Source of the DNA: Luzula sylvatica
Taxonomy: Eukaryota > Streptophyta > Magnoliopsida > Poales > Juncaceae
DNA: 64,000 nucleotides
Direction of reading: 5' to 3'
Assembly (NCBI GenBank): GCA_946800325.1
Contig: OX326957.1
Location: 60,471,070-60,535,069, forward strand
Shown: one piece after another, positions 10,779 through 22,762 of the stretch
How the letters are laid out: every line of letters starts with the position of its first letter
Numbering within the stretch: the stretch's first letter is position 1
Notes under the pieces: generated by a model
Seen by the model: the letters and a program-made list of their open reading frames with translations, nothing else
The model's database searches: none
What the model was told of the DNA's origin: nothing
Made by a program: the position numbers and the translations under genes

Positions 10779-13700
10779 TTGCTGATGAAAAAGAAAATAT
10801 TTTTTTAATAACAAATACATATGGCCCCGCATCAGCTAGGGGAAAGGAGGAATACATTACCGAAATTAAAATCCTTAACACGAATCCCGTGCGACCGTGG
10901 ATTATAATCGGAGATTTCAACTTAATTAGATCAAGAGAGGACACCACTTCAAACACAATTAACACACGCCTAATCCTCAAGCTAGAAGAGGCTATCGACG
11001 TAGCTCAACTCATCGAGATCCCCTTAATAGGCAGAAAGTTCACATGGTCGAATAACAGAGAAAACCCGACCCTTGCTCGTCTTGACCGAGCTTTCGTCTC
11101 CAAACACTCGCTCTTTGACAATGCGGTAATAACTCTCCATGACCTCCCTATGGTTACCTCGGACCACTCCCCGCTCCTCCTCTCTATCAAACAGACAAGG
11201 ACGAGGACACCTAAACTTTTCTGATTCGAAAGGGCATGGCTGCGCCTCCCCTCCACACAGGAAATTGTAGCGGACTCTTGGGCCGAGGACACCTCAAACC
11301 GAAAAGGGCCGCTGGAGAGGTTACAATTAGGGCTCAAAAAATCGCGTGGTAGATTCAAAGAATGGGCAAAGGTACATTTCAAACCGAACCCGATCTTAGA
11401 AGAATGTAAATTACTGGTCAAGATCCTAGACTTGGCGGAGGAAACGAGAACTCTATCGTTGGAAGAAAGGCGCCTAAGGATCTCGACAAAGGAAAAATTA
11501 TATGATTTGATCACATGGCTTAAACTAGGAGACGCGAACTCTAGATATTTCCACGCAATAGCCTCCGCAAGAAATAAAGGAAATAAAATAACCTCGATTC
11601 AAATAAATAACGTAATTATAACGGACCAGGACTCAATAATAACAAGGTTCGACGAATATTACGAAAACATATTAGGCCGAGCCTCGAATGATGCTATGAC
11701 CCCGGTTTTCCCCTCGGAGGTGCTGACCCAAGCACAAGAGACAAGTCAGACCGACGAACTCCGGGATTTAGTAAACCCTTTCTCGGCCGAGGAAATAAAT
11801 AAGACGATCATGGAAATGAAGAAAGGAAAGTCGGTAGGAACCGAGGAATACCCCATAGAATTCTACCAACATCACTACGAGATTTTCGAGCCAATTTTTG
11901 CTGATCTTTTCAATAGTTTTTTTGAAAATACCCTAAGGCTAAATAACCTCAACGAGGCGTCCATATCTCTTATTCCGAAAAAGGATGGAGCCTCGGAAAT
12001 GAAAGACTTTAGGCCGATAAGCGTCATCAACACAATAGGAAAAATAATCTCAAAAGTGTTAGCCACCCGATTGCAACCGAAAATGGAGGCGCTAATTCAC
12101 CGCGATCAAGCTGCTTTCATCCAAAATAGATCAATCAGTGAGGTATTCATGTCGGCACGTTAACGTCTCAACGCGGCACACAAGAGAAAGATCCCCACGA
12201 TCATGATGAAAATTGACTTTAATAAGGCTTTTGATACGATCATGTGGCTCACAAATCTCTTGAGTTCGGCCTCGTCACGAGTCAAAGTTAACGGTACACT
12301 TGGCAAGAAATTCTTCCACAAAAGAGGAGTAAGGCAAGGAGATCCCCTATCCCCAATGATCTTTAACTTGGTTGCCCACTCATTCCAATCCTTTCTCCGA
12401 AGAATAAACCACCTAATGAATTCACCCGTTAGATTTGCAACAAGGGCGTTCCAATACGCGGACGACACAATTCTATTTGTGGAGGCGGATCCGGCTAATC
12501 TTAAGATACTAACATACGCCTTGGATCTCTTCCAAAGCGTATCGGGTCTACACATTAATTGGGAAAAATCGCATTTCGTTCCGATAGCCATACCACCGGA
12601 ATTGCATGCCACGATGACGAGAATCCTTAGATGCGAAAAACAAGAACTACCCATCATATACTTAGGTATGCCGCTCAATGCTAAAAAACCGAGGAAGATT
12701 GACTCCATCCCGCTAATTAAGAAAATGCAAAACCGACTATCGGGATGGAAAGGAAAGTGTCTATCACTGGGTGGCCGATTAGTTCTTGTGAAGTCGGTGC
12801 TAAATGCGGTGCCCACATATTTCATGCAATGTTTCAAATTCCCGAAATGGTGAATTAAGGAAATTAATAGAATCACAAGAAACTTTCTTTGGAGAGGTGA
12901 CAAAAATTGCCTTGGAGGACATTGTCTTGCCAAATGAGGCGAAATTTGTTTGCCGAAGGAAAATGGAGGTATCGGCCTCCTAGATATAGAGACGCACAAC
13001 GACGCTCTCCTACTAAAATGGCTATGGAAAATGACCATCAATCATGATGACATGTGGGGCTCAACAATAAGGGAAATTTATGGCATCCACAATGCCACCG
13101 AAATTCTCTCGATCCCCGATTCTCAAACCTCTTACTTCATCAAGGACTTACAAAAGTTAGTTCCACTCTTCAACATAGCCGAAACAACCGACCCCCAAAC
13201 CGATCTACCCCTTTGGCTAGACCAAAGAGAATTCTCCACATCTTCGACCTACCGTTTCTTCATAAACCCGGGTATCCTACAAAGGTGGAATGAAGAACTA
13301 TGGAAAATAAAGGCTCCCACAAAAGCTAAATTTTTCGCTTGGCTAGCGATAAACGATAGAATCCTAACCGGCGACAATTTAGCAAAAAGGAATTGGCCGG
13401 ATGTGCAAAATTGCCAAAATTGTGGCATGGAAGACGAAACGGCTTATCATCTTTTGATTGCGTGTAGATACGCAAAGAGAGTATGGAGAGCCACGGGCCA
13501 CCCGATCCCCGACAACCTACCTGCCTCAACCTCCATTCTGCAAGTTTGGGAGACAAGTAGGGACCACAAGATTGGAGAGGAAAAAAAGAAATGCGACACC
13601 CATTTTATCGCCACCATTTGGGGTACATGGAAGGAAAGGAATGCACGAGTCTTTCGGGGACAAAGAGCCACGGCATCGAACACGGCGGCAAGGTCAAGGC

Positions 13701-13870
13701 AGATAGGCAACCAATGGTCCCGTTTTTGCTAAAACGGGCTATACATAGTTAGCTAGTGCAGGATTAGCTCTCATTTTTACATTTATCATGTAAAATTTCA
13801 ATTCAATGTATTAAACTTCGCTTTAATATATTAAAAGAAGCTACACGCTTCCTTAGTTTAAAAAAAAAAA
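10779..13870 (+). mobile_element. 5'-truncated LINE with 14-17 bp TSD
   Basis: The insertion is bounded on the left by AAATTCACCTCTAATTT (10762-10778). On the right, the same sequence follows the terminal A run (13868-13884, its first bases overlapping the A run). The body starts inside the endonuclease domain, so the 5' end was lost at insertion, as is usual for target-primed reverse transcription. It carries the second half of the endonuclease, the reverse transcriptase and the zf-RVT region, then a short 3' UTR and poly(A). Stops and an internal deletion make it non-autonomous. Confidence 0.9.
10781..13732 (+). pseudogene. LINE ORF2: endonuclease, reverse transcriptase, zf-RVT (broken)
   Basis: Domains in order are as follows. 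The end of the apurinic-like endonuclease is at about 10800-11190, with ITNTYGP, WIIIGDFN and TSDHSPLLL. The linker and reverse transcriptase run from about 11430 to 12850, with FRPISVINTIGKIISKVLA, DQAAFIQNRSI, KIDFNKAFDTIMW, RGVRQGDPLSPMIFNL and the catalytic YADDT motif. The zf-RVT region is at about 13290-13470 (KIKAPTKAKFFAW, CQNCGMEDETAYHLL). It is interrupted by stops at 11221-11223, 12161-12163, 12851-12853 and near 12936. A short stretch is missing after FDTIMW, where family members normally have about 25 more residues. The upstream host bases happen to read in frame into the endonuclease, so the apparent N-terminus is not LINE sequence. Confidence 0.9.
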
Positions 13871-14244
13871 ATTCACCTCTAATTTCTTTATGCATGGTCT
13901 TTCAAACAGCAGGAAATACTGAATTTTGTAATGTCCCTAAAAGAGAGGAAAAAAAGGAAAAGGAAATAAAAAGATCGGGGCGGGGGGAGGGGACAAATAA
14001 AATATATCTAGTACAATTACTTTACAAAAAAAATTGAGGGGACCAAACAGTAAAATTTACACTGTCATACAATCACTATATATACATTGTTAGACGAAAA
14101 TCTTAAGGAGACTTTGCACCCCGTCCCTCGTCTCTACTAAAATCTGCTCTTGAATATGATTGTTTTACAATAATATTATTATTTTTAGTTTTTAGATCAC
14201 GTAGCGGATATAACATTCATAGTCCTAGGTGTTCATATTTGGTC
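13871..14244. other. Spacer with a G-rich tract
   Basis: Non-coding DNA between the LINE and the foldback repeat. It holds a plus-strand G-rich tract, GGGGCGGGGGGAGGGG, at 13977-13992, within an A/G-rich stretch that could form a G-quadruplex. Confidence 0.5.
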
Positions 14245-14380
14245 AATTTTTCAACATAGACAACATAAGTTTTGAATTCACTAAAATAAACAATGAAGTT
14301 TGGAAATTGCTAAACTAGCATCCTCGACTTTTGAAAAGTCGGGGAGGATGTATAATTAATTTTCCCTCAGAGTTTGGCAA
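14245..14380. repeat. Left arm of a foldback repeat split by PIF/Harbinger
   Basis: This arm is the inverted counterpart of 19048-19185. Both contain 'agacaacataagttttg', 'tttggaaattg' and 'ctagcatcctcgacttttg' in matching order when one is reverse-complemented, plus the 17-base palindrome CGACTTTTGAAAAGTCG. Removing the 4.66-kb transposon between them leaves a hairpin of about 280 bases. Related single copies lie at about 54290-54406 and 62490-62620. Confidence 0.8.
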
Positions 14381-15055
14381 TTAGGGGTTGTTTGTTTTGC
14401 CGTAAATGTGGCGGTTAGTAAATATAATTACTGCATTAGGCTATTTTGTGTTGTTTTGTTTGATGTAATTTATGAAATTATTGTAACTCGGATTACATTC
14501 TCACCCTCTTCTCCTGCAAGTGGACTTCCCCTCAAAATTACGAGTGGTGGAGTTACATCACATTTACAACCTACCCTCAACTTGGCGGGAGAGTCTGAAA
14601 TCACCACTCGATCGTCCTCTCTGCTCTCTCGTCCTCTTCGTACATCACAGAAGGTTCAAACTTCGGGAGAGTCTGCTCTAGCCCACCGCTCCCTCTCTTC
14701 GTACAGCACAGGAGGTTCTTTTCGTTCAACCGTCTCTACTTGCTCCAACTGTGTAAGTGAACGATTTGTTCTAAAATTCAAAGCTTTTCTTGCTATTAGG
14801 GTTTGAATTAGGGGTTTTGGGGATAAGTCTCAATAGATCTTGCAATTAAACTCTGTAACATGGTCCAAGTTAATCAAATTCTTTTATTTCTAAAGTAAGC
14901 TCAACAAATTCTCGGACAGTGAAATTAGCTTTCATTACTACAACTAAAGAAATAAAACTTGGACCATGTTAATCAGAAGATACCCTCATTGATCAATTTG
15001 TAAACTTCGTTTATTTCACTACTAAGTGAACGGTTCGTTCTCAAACTCTATATGA

Positions 15056-15575
15056 ATCGCTGTTATTAGGGTTATTAGGATTGTTGGGTATTATTGGGTA
15101 TTATTGGGGGTAATAAACTCCGTTACTCGCTCCAATCTCAGTTATTAGGGTTTGAATCGCTGTTTGGTACCAGGTTTGAATTGGGTATTATCAGAAATTT
15201 TCTATATGAAGTTTGGTACCAGTTTTTTTGATAAAAAAAAAAAAGTTCGGTACCAGTCAAGTTTGGTACCAGTCAATTTTGGTACCAGTTTGTTGATATA
15301 TGAAATTATGTACGAAAGATAATTTTTTGATTAATTTTGGTGATTTGTATAGGTATTAGGATTGTTGGGTATTATTGGGTATTATCGGGGGTAATAAACT
15401 GAGTTATTAGGGTTTTTAGGAATTTCTCCTTCGAAAAAAAAAAGTTATTAGGGTAATAAACTCAACTACTCGCTCCAATCTTAGTTATTAGGGTTTGAAT
15501 GGCTGTTTGGTACCAGGTTTGAATTGGGTATTATTAGGAATTTTCTATATGAAGTTTGGTACCAGTTTTTTGATA
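15056..15575 (+). repeat. Duplicated leader segment in the PIF/Harbinger element
   Basis: Two blocks (about 15060-15240 and about 15360-15575) share 'gggtattattgggtatta', 'ctcgctccaatct', 'gtttggtaccaggtttgaat' and 'tctatatgaagtttggtacc' in the same order. The sequence GGTACCAG recurs many times. This repeated leader lies just upstream of the transposase start and may hold transposase-binding or promoter elements. That is inference. Confidence 0.75.
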
Positions 15576-15667
15576 AAAAAAAAAGAAAAAGTTCGGTACC
15601 AGTCAATTTTGATCCAAAAAAAAGATAATTTTTTGATTAATTTTGGTGATTTGTATAGGTTTTCAAA

Positions 15668-16901
15668 ATGTCAATCGAAGACCAACGTGCGGCTTCTTTA
15701 AGTGCTTTAGTGGGAGGTTTTATCGTTTCGATGCTTCTCAAAAAAATTCAAGGAGGACAAGCAAGCAGAATTTCGAGGGACATAATTGATAAAAGACATT
15801 CCATCCGAAATTCGTACATAATAAGAGTGATCCATGAGTCCGATGTTGGATGTGTTGCGATGACCCGATTGAGAAGAAGTGCTTTTTTTGGATTATGTGA
15901 TATCATGAAAAATAAGAAATTAATGTGGGACACATTACATGTCACACTTGAGGAGCAAATGGCCATATTTCTGCACGTCATAGCTCATAGTGTGAGAACT
16001 CGAGTTATTGCAAGAAATTTCGTACGCTCCACGGAGACCGTTTGTCGGCATTTTCGTCAGGTTCTCCATGCAATTGGAGAACTAAAATTGAATTATATAA
16101 AACCACCTGCCGCAATCATGCATAGGGCAATTAGTTCAAATCCTAGGTTCACACCGTTCTTTGATGATTGTATCGGGGCTTTAGATGGAACACATGTACG
16201 TGCTAGCGTGCGAGGCAATAAAGGTCCTTATTTTGGTCGTAAGGGCTTCCCCTCCCAAAATGTTTTAGCTGCCGTGGATTTTGATCTTCGATTTACGTAC
16301 GTACTTGCCGGATGGGAAGGCTCTGCACACGACTCTCTTATTTTAAGGAATGCACTTGAAAGAAATGACGGATTGAAAATACCTCAAGGTAATCTATACA
16401 TGTATTTAAACAACACTAGACAAAAATATCATAATTATTTATTATCTTTTTTTCATAGGAAAATATCTCTTGGTTGATGCCGGTTACTCAACACGTCCTG
16501 GTTTCATTGCACCGTTTAGAGGGGTGAGGTATCATTTGAAAGAGTTCTCTGATAACCCCCCTACAAATAACAAGGAGTTATTCAATCATAGGCATTCATC
16601 CTTACGAACTAGCATCGAACGTGCATTCGGTGCTTTGAAGAACCGTTTCAAAATTCTTACTTTTGGATCATTCTTTCGATATCGTACTCAAGTGGATATT
16701 GTTCTTGCATGTTGTATTATCCATAATTATATTCTAGAAGATGGCATCGATTCATTTGTACCGACAAGTGAACAATGTGAAAGTGAAACAACAAATCATA
16801 GAGGGCCTACCGCTTCGATCGAATCAAGAGATGAAACTCGAGAATGGGTAGCGATTAGAAATCAAATAATGGAGCAAATGTGGGAAAGGGACGGGCATTA
16901 A
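15668..16901 (+). CDS. PIF/Harbinger DDE transposase (one intron)
   Basis: Two exons, 15668-16388 and 16459-16901, separated by a 70-base GT-AG intron, give 387 aa. The protein cuts and pastes the transposon in the nucleus. It belongs to the plant DDE_Tnp_4/PIF group. The first catalytic Asp lies in ALDGTHVR (D173), the second in AGWEGSAHDS (D222) and the Glu in TSIERAFGALKNRF (E294). GKYLLVDAGYSTRPGF and APFRGVRYHLKEF are typical of the family, and the join that creates the first of these supports the intron. The N-terminus holds a helix-turn-helix-like region (FVRSTETVCRHFRQVL). No stops or frameshifts were seen. It probably acts with the Myb-like protein encoded downstream. Confidence 0.93.
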
Positions 16902-17706
16902 TTTTTAATCTATTTTAATTGTTCCAATATGATAGTTCATCTATGTACTTTAATTCTGACTTTGTATTCTCAATTTTTGTAGAACTTGAAACATTAGTTT
17001 TTGTAATTTAAGTCATTTCAATTTGGTTGGATTTGATATCTATTGCGTATGAATCATTTTTAAAATATCTAAAATATAATTGTTCATCTATTTAAGTCAT
17101 ACAAGGCTACCAATCGATTTTAAATTATCTAAAATATGGTAGTTCATCTATTTAAGTCATTTCAGAAATCTTGTCTATCTAAAATATCTAAAACATCCAT
17201 ACAAGGTAAATATCGAGAGATACACAAGATTTTTGAAATATCAAGGAAACCACGTTAAGGCATATCATCAAAGAATATCATTGAGAAAAAATATATACGT
17301 GGGAAAGAATATCATGTGTATCTAAAATATCTAAAAATCATGTGTATCTAGAATATCATGTGTATATGTATAGAAGGCATATCATTAAAGAATATATTTA
17401 GGTTTCATATCATGACTAACATCTGTACACAAAGCTAAGTATCATTCATCCTCTTTATAAACAAATATAGGTCATAGCATTTGTTTTCTATACAACTTAA
17501 CCTGGTTGCCTCCTTGCTTTATTTCTTTGTGGTAAATATTTGTTTCTTTTATCATATTTTTTTTGCAAGTTATTTAGTTGAATTGGTGGTCAAATGAAGT
17601 TGTATCATGTTTCTTTTTGTCTAAATTATTTGTTTCTTTTTTGCTTTATCATAAGTAAATGTTTCTATCATGTTTTAACATGCATATGTCCTATCTTTTT
17701 GTGTAG

Positions 17707-18735
17707 ATGGATAATGCTGCATATAATATTGGAAAGAAAGCGAACTCAAATTTTAGGTGGTCTAAACATATGAGCAATTTTTATCTTAAGCTCATGACGG
17801 AACAAGTAAGAAATGGTATGAAATCGGGTCAAGGGTTCAAAAACCAAGCAACCACGGCTACCGCTAAAGCAATAAACAACGAATTTAATGTGCAAGTGTC
17901 TGAAAACAACGCCACGAATCATCTTAGAACTCTGAAAAGCAAATGGAATCAAATAAGAAGGTTGATGGATATGAGCGGAACTGGATGGAATGATATCGAA
18001 AAGAAGATCGTTATGGATGAGGACGAATACGCAACATATATCAAGGTGAATATCATATTATATAATCGAGTCGATGATTTTTTCTTTTCTGACTTATTTC
18101 TTGGTTTTCATAATTCAAATATTTAGGCACATCCGAAGGATGAACCTTTCATAAACAAGCCGATTGAAATGTTCGAAGAGATGTCGCTAGTTTGTGGGAA
18201 TGATGCCGCAACTGGTCTATATGCAAAATTCTTGCACCATGCTTCGCCTCCTCTTGGTACTCCGATGGAGAGATCTTCAATATCAATCCCCAATGACATG
18301 AACGATATAGGAATGGAGAATTTATATTTCGTTGAAACTGAGAACAATACAATCGGTAATGGAAGTTGTCCCCAAGGAAATCCACTCGAAACACAAAATT
18401 TGAATTCCGCCTCATCGATGAGGAGAGATTTGACGGCTACAAACAATGGAAGAAAGAAGAGAAAGAGAGATGATCCCCTCCTAGACGAGGTTGCTCATGT
18501 AGCTAAGAGCATTACGCGCATTGCCGATGCAAGGGATAGAGACAAAGAACTTGATTTTGCGGGTATGATAATCGATGCCGTCATGGGCATGCAAGATAAG
18601 TTTCCGTTGCAATTATTGTCATCGGTATGTCAATATCTAGTAATAAATAAAGATATTGCCCGTATGTTCTTGAAGTTCAATTCTACTCTTCAAGAGGATT
18701 GGATTGATAATTACGCGATGAGAACATCGGAGTAG
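17707..18735 (+). CDS. Myb/SANT-like protein of PIF/Harbinger (ORF1)
   Basis: Two exons, 17707-18045 and 18127-18735, join in frame over an 81-base GT-AG intron to give 315 aa. The N-terminal half is a Myb/SANT-like (Myb_DNA-bind_3) domain with RWSKHMSNFYLKLM, GFKNQATTATA and the NHLRTLKSKWNQIRRLM core. The exon junction yields the family signature AHPKDEPFINKPIEMFEEM followed by GNDAATG. A basic stretch (NNGRKKRKRDD) near residue 215 could be a nuclear signal. In this superfamily the Myb-like partner binds the ends and helps the transposase enter the nucleus. No disabling mutation is visible. Confidence 0.9.
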
Positions 18736-19047
18736 GTGATAATTTGTGATATGGAATTGATTACGTAAGAGTTTTTTTTTTTATTATTGTAACGTGATGG
18801 TATAATTTATTTATGATTATGTTTTGAATGATTATTAGTTTTTTGATTAAATTAAAAATTTATGTCAAATAAATCTTGAAATTTCATAATTCAATTACAT
18901 CAACCCAAACATAAAAATATATAATCCAGTAGTTTCATTTTCGTGAATTCAAACATTAAAACTTGAAACGCAATTCCGGAAAATCGACTTGCGGTAAGTA
19001 AATTTACTTCATGTAATTTATAATACGGTCACCCAAACATGTCCTTA

Positions 19048-19185
19048 AAGGAGGTGGATTGTGAGGGAAATAAATCATATATCCTTTCGACTTTTGAAAA
19101 GTCGAGGATGCTAGTTTGGCAATTTCCAAATTTCATTGTCTATTTTGGTGAATCCAAAACTTATGTTGTCTATATGTTAAAAAAA
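19048..19185. repeat. Right arm of the foldback repeat
   Basis: Reverse-complement partner of 14245-14380; it carries the same CGACTTTTGAAAAGTCG palindrome. The PIF/Harbinger element sits at the loop between the two arms. Confidence 0.8.
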
Positions 19186-19249
19186 ATTCCTTCATAATTT
19201 TAAGCACATTTACATTGATTTTTGAACTTACTATATTTATTGTTTTTTC

Positions 19250-19720
19250 TAGGAAGAGGCAATTGTCTCACTCAATTTGTATTAAACATAAAAATTATAA
19301 TCTTACACAAGGATTAAAATATTACAACCAAATTAGAAATAGGCCTACATGAAATTAACAGATAGGGAATTAGGGATGCATGATGCATTAAATTTCGAAA
19401 AGAAGGCATGCATCAGAGAGAAGGTACGCATCCTAGGTGTGCATGTTTCGTTGATTTCGGCCAAAGCTCCTGTCAAGGACTGATCTCAACAAATGACCAT
19501 CCATTAGGCCACATCTTCCTCAATCAAATTTGCCACGTAAGTCGTCTCGTCGAGATTGTTCTGTAGAAGATAATTCGTTTGTTTATTTCCTTCCATATAT
19601 TTCAAATGATTGCAAGTCATATTGTGTTACATTTCTTGATTTGTTCGTTATCTCGGATTAGAAACAAATCTTGACCATGAATGTCGAGGAGGCTTATCGA
19701 TCTTGACCATGCATTGATGT
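19250..19720 (-). pseudogene. Possible LINE 3' remnant
   Basis: On the minus strand the sequence has broken coding traces and ends in 'attgagtgagacaattgcctcttcctag' next to a short A-rich run. This resembles the 3' UTR of plant LINEs. No full domain is readable, so the assignment is weak. Confidence 0.3.
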
Positions 19721-21561
19721 GTTAAATTTAACGTTTAAAATTCATATCATGTCATCAAAAATGTAAGAGAGAGTTCTAGAAGGTATACATCACTACTTTA
19801 TTTACAACAATGATGCAATTTAATTTATATATTGAACTATAAGAGATGACAAATTGGTTCACTCGCTGGCTATGTTGTACGTATGCATATACAAATATTG
19901 TATCTGACATGATTCAGATACGACAATACGACATATTTTCAAAAATCTATAAGATACGTTAAGTACATTATATGTAATATTTTATTATTTTAATAATTAT
20001 AATTTGTATATATTTTTTATTTATTATATATTATATTGTTGACATAAAATATACTATAAAATTGTCTTTATTGAAATAACTTTCTGCTAAGTAAATGTTT
20101 ATTATATTAAATTATTTAATTATATGTATTACTTATTTATTTCGATTTCAAATCTATTTTTTTTCAAGTATATTTATTGATATATTAGAAGTATCGGAAA
20201 GTATTCGAAAAGTATATGTAATTATTTTGAAATAAACTATTCGAATGCCCGCGTGAAGTATCTCATATGTATCCGACAAGTATCGTATGGGTATAGGTAT
20301 CCCGTACAATATGATTTTGATTTTCGATGTATCCACACAACATAGCTCGCGGATACTAACTTTTTTTTGTTCTTATTATTTAATTATATATGATTTAGTT
20401 ATGTAATGAAGATTTTTTTAATAACTTTTCAAAATGAATCTGGATGGGCAGTTTGCTTATAAAAATGAAAGAGAGGACTTATAAATAGTTATAATGGACT
20501 AAATAAATTATTATTATTATTTACATTTTTCATATTCTTAATACTTATTTATATCAAAATCACATATTTGCATATTAATATAATAACTTAAATAATATTT
20601 TTGATTTGTGATTATAAATTCTTATTATTATTTACATTTTTCATATTCTTAATACTTATTTATATTGAAATCACATATTTACATATTTAATATAATAACT
20701 TAAATAATATTTTTATTTGTAGGATACATATGGTATATTTAGATTTGTGATTGCATATAATATTCGGTGAAAATCTAAAATTGTCACCTCATTAGATTGT
20801 CATTTGTATGCATAGTTTGAACATAAGATATTCAATTATATATATTTTTTGGCTTGAAGTTTTTTCGTGTATATATATTAGAATATACTTTGATGTTATT
20901 TGAATTTTTCTCCTAACATCGTTTTGGAGATTGGGCTGGGTAATTTTTGTGATTTGAAGTTGATTTTATAGTATTAATATCATTCGAGACACGTTGTAGA
21001 GAATAAGAAGATGAATTCTAAATTCTATCCTCTAAAAAAAATATGTATATGTGGGTTCTAAACCCTACTAAAATATATGATCCAGATGTAGTCAATTTGA
21101 ATGTCCAATCTTCAAAATGCATTTTTTTTGTAGTGCATATCATTTCTCTTAATTAAAATACCTTCAATGATTCAGTTCATCAGCAAAACAAGAATGGATC
21201 CAATTGAAGATTCAATGTACCAACCGAAACTACTTTGACAAATTAATCAAAATATAATATCTCTTGCTAAATAGGCAAATGGTCGTTAAAATTAATTGAA
21301 TTTCACGAATCGAAGAAAAATATTCAAAATAAACATGCCCACATCGTTATTAATGTGCCAGCTCAGCAACACTTTGAATACAACTTTTTAGGGTTTGAAA
21401 TAAGCACCAACGGTTGCCACGATCGAAAGAACTGCCACGTCAGCCTAGAAATGAATAATTTCAGACACTCGTAATTAAAAAATATTGAATTTAACTGCTA
21501 AATCTCTACCTTCGAAAATTAATAATACAACTTGGAAGTGAAGTTAAATGTATTAAATGCC
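19721..21561. other. AT-rich intergenic DNA with a tandem duplication
   Basis: No gene is recognised. From about 20512 to 20720 a unit of about 111 bases ('ttacatttttcatattctt...') is present twice in tandem. Around 19910-20345 there are 'gtatc(c)g' and 'gatac' motifs that resemble parts of the 28.9-kb and 52.2-kb repeats but are too diverged to delimit. Confidence 0.5.
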
Positions 21562-22762
21562 TCAAAATTCAGGTAGATCAGATCTTTCGAGCACGAATAT
21601 ATTTCCCTTGTCATCTCTTCCAATTCTGAGCGATTCGTCAACATATCTAAATCCAAATTTAGCGAAAACAATTTAATAACCAAAATTATTTAGATGCCAA
21701 CAATGATTTTATATATTCATGGTTCGATTTTTTTTACGTTATCTCGAGCCAGCCTTCAGGATTGAAAATAGCCAGGAGAAGATCATAATTTTTCTGGAAT
21801 AAACTCATTAACTGCATTATTCAATCTTTTTTTTGTCAGATAAGATTAATTATTTAATTAAAAAAAACAAACTATTTTCCTCGATAAAGATTGATTATAA
21901 TTTAACCTGATCAGGAGTGATACTTGAGCTCTCGAGTGTAATATCTACTCTCTATAACACAAATTCAAATTTCAGAACAATTAAGCAAATAGCGAGGAAT
22001 TTATCAAATTAATTCCAATTATGCGGAAAAAAAACTCACAGATTTGGTTGAAATTTTGTAGGAAGCAATGATTTGAAGCTGGCCACTAAGCATCTTGAAT
22101 CCTCTTGCATTGAATTCGATCAAATTCACCGCCTTTTCCTTTGGTTTACACAACACGATTCTAAATCCGAATTTGTTTAACAAGATACGAAATTATTATG
22201 AAATTGCTTCCACTGTGGTACCAGACTTTAAAGGAAATAGTCCTATTTTGCGTACCTCTGAAACATTAATAATTTGGTAGAAATCTCCTAATGTGATGAA
22301 GTCTCTTAGCCCTAATTTCGTACGTTTCGATCCCAAAATCGTAATGGTGCTATATACCAATTTCCAAATTCCATCCACCTTATCTTTTAATTGAGAGGTT
22401 GGTTCCCGTGTAGGATTTTGAGATTCGATTAGCTCGATTAAGCACTCAATCTCTGATTTCTTGGCGGAATTAATCCCAAATATTCCTCTTCCCACACCTA
22501 AAACATCAAATCATTATCCATATCAAATTCATTTCTCGAATTATTAATTACTACCTTCGAGAGCTTGGAAAAGAGCTTTCTTAGCTTCACCAACATTCTC
22601 GTAATCTCCTCGTTCCGGCCGAGTAGACGACGCCAATGCTCTCCATGTCGGAGCTCGAGAGGATTTTTTTTGAAACGAGATAGTTTTCCTTGTAAAACTT
22701 CGATTATTCAGAAACAATGGGTTTGTGGAGATGGTAGTAGTAGTAGTACAAGTTGTAGCCAT
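21562..22762 (-). CDS. Plastid-lipid-associated protein (fibrillin family)
   Basis: Six exons (22762-22555, 22497-22256, 22138-22040, 21951-21907, 21811-21738, 21646-21562) join in frame at GT-AG sites to give 250 aa. Fibrillins coat plastoglobules and thylakoids and help store or move plastid lipids. The N-terminus is rich in Thr/Ser with basic residues ([29 protein letters not shown]), as expected for a chloroplast transit peptide. The PAP/fibrillin core follows: [37 protein letters not shown], then [27 protein letters not shown] and [19 protein letters not shown], ending [21 protein letters not shown]. It resembles the short fibrillin subgroup (FBN6/7/8-like); I do not choose a member. It is on the same strand as SEC5, about 540 bases downstream of it. 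No defects seen. Confidence 0.93.

Larger units (their letters stand above)
14384..19044 (+). mobile_element. PIF/Harbinger transposon, apparently complete
   Basis: It is flanked by the 3-bp duplication TTA (14381-14383 and 19045-19047), the usual PIF/Harbinger target. The imperfect terminal repeats begin GGGGTTGTTTG on the left and GGACATGTTTG on the right, both continuing to CCGTA. Inside are two open genes in the same direction: a DDE transposase and a Myb/SANT-like protein, the standard PIF/Harbinger pair. The 5' region has two diverged copies of a repeat of about 200 bases. At 4661 bp, with both proteins open, it could still be autonomous. Confidence 0.9.

Noticed and set aside
12160..13041. 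293-codon frame on the minus strand opposite the LINE reverse transcriptase
   Set aside because: It is the antisense shadow of the RT region; the plus strand carries the YADDT and RGVRQGDPLSP motifs.
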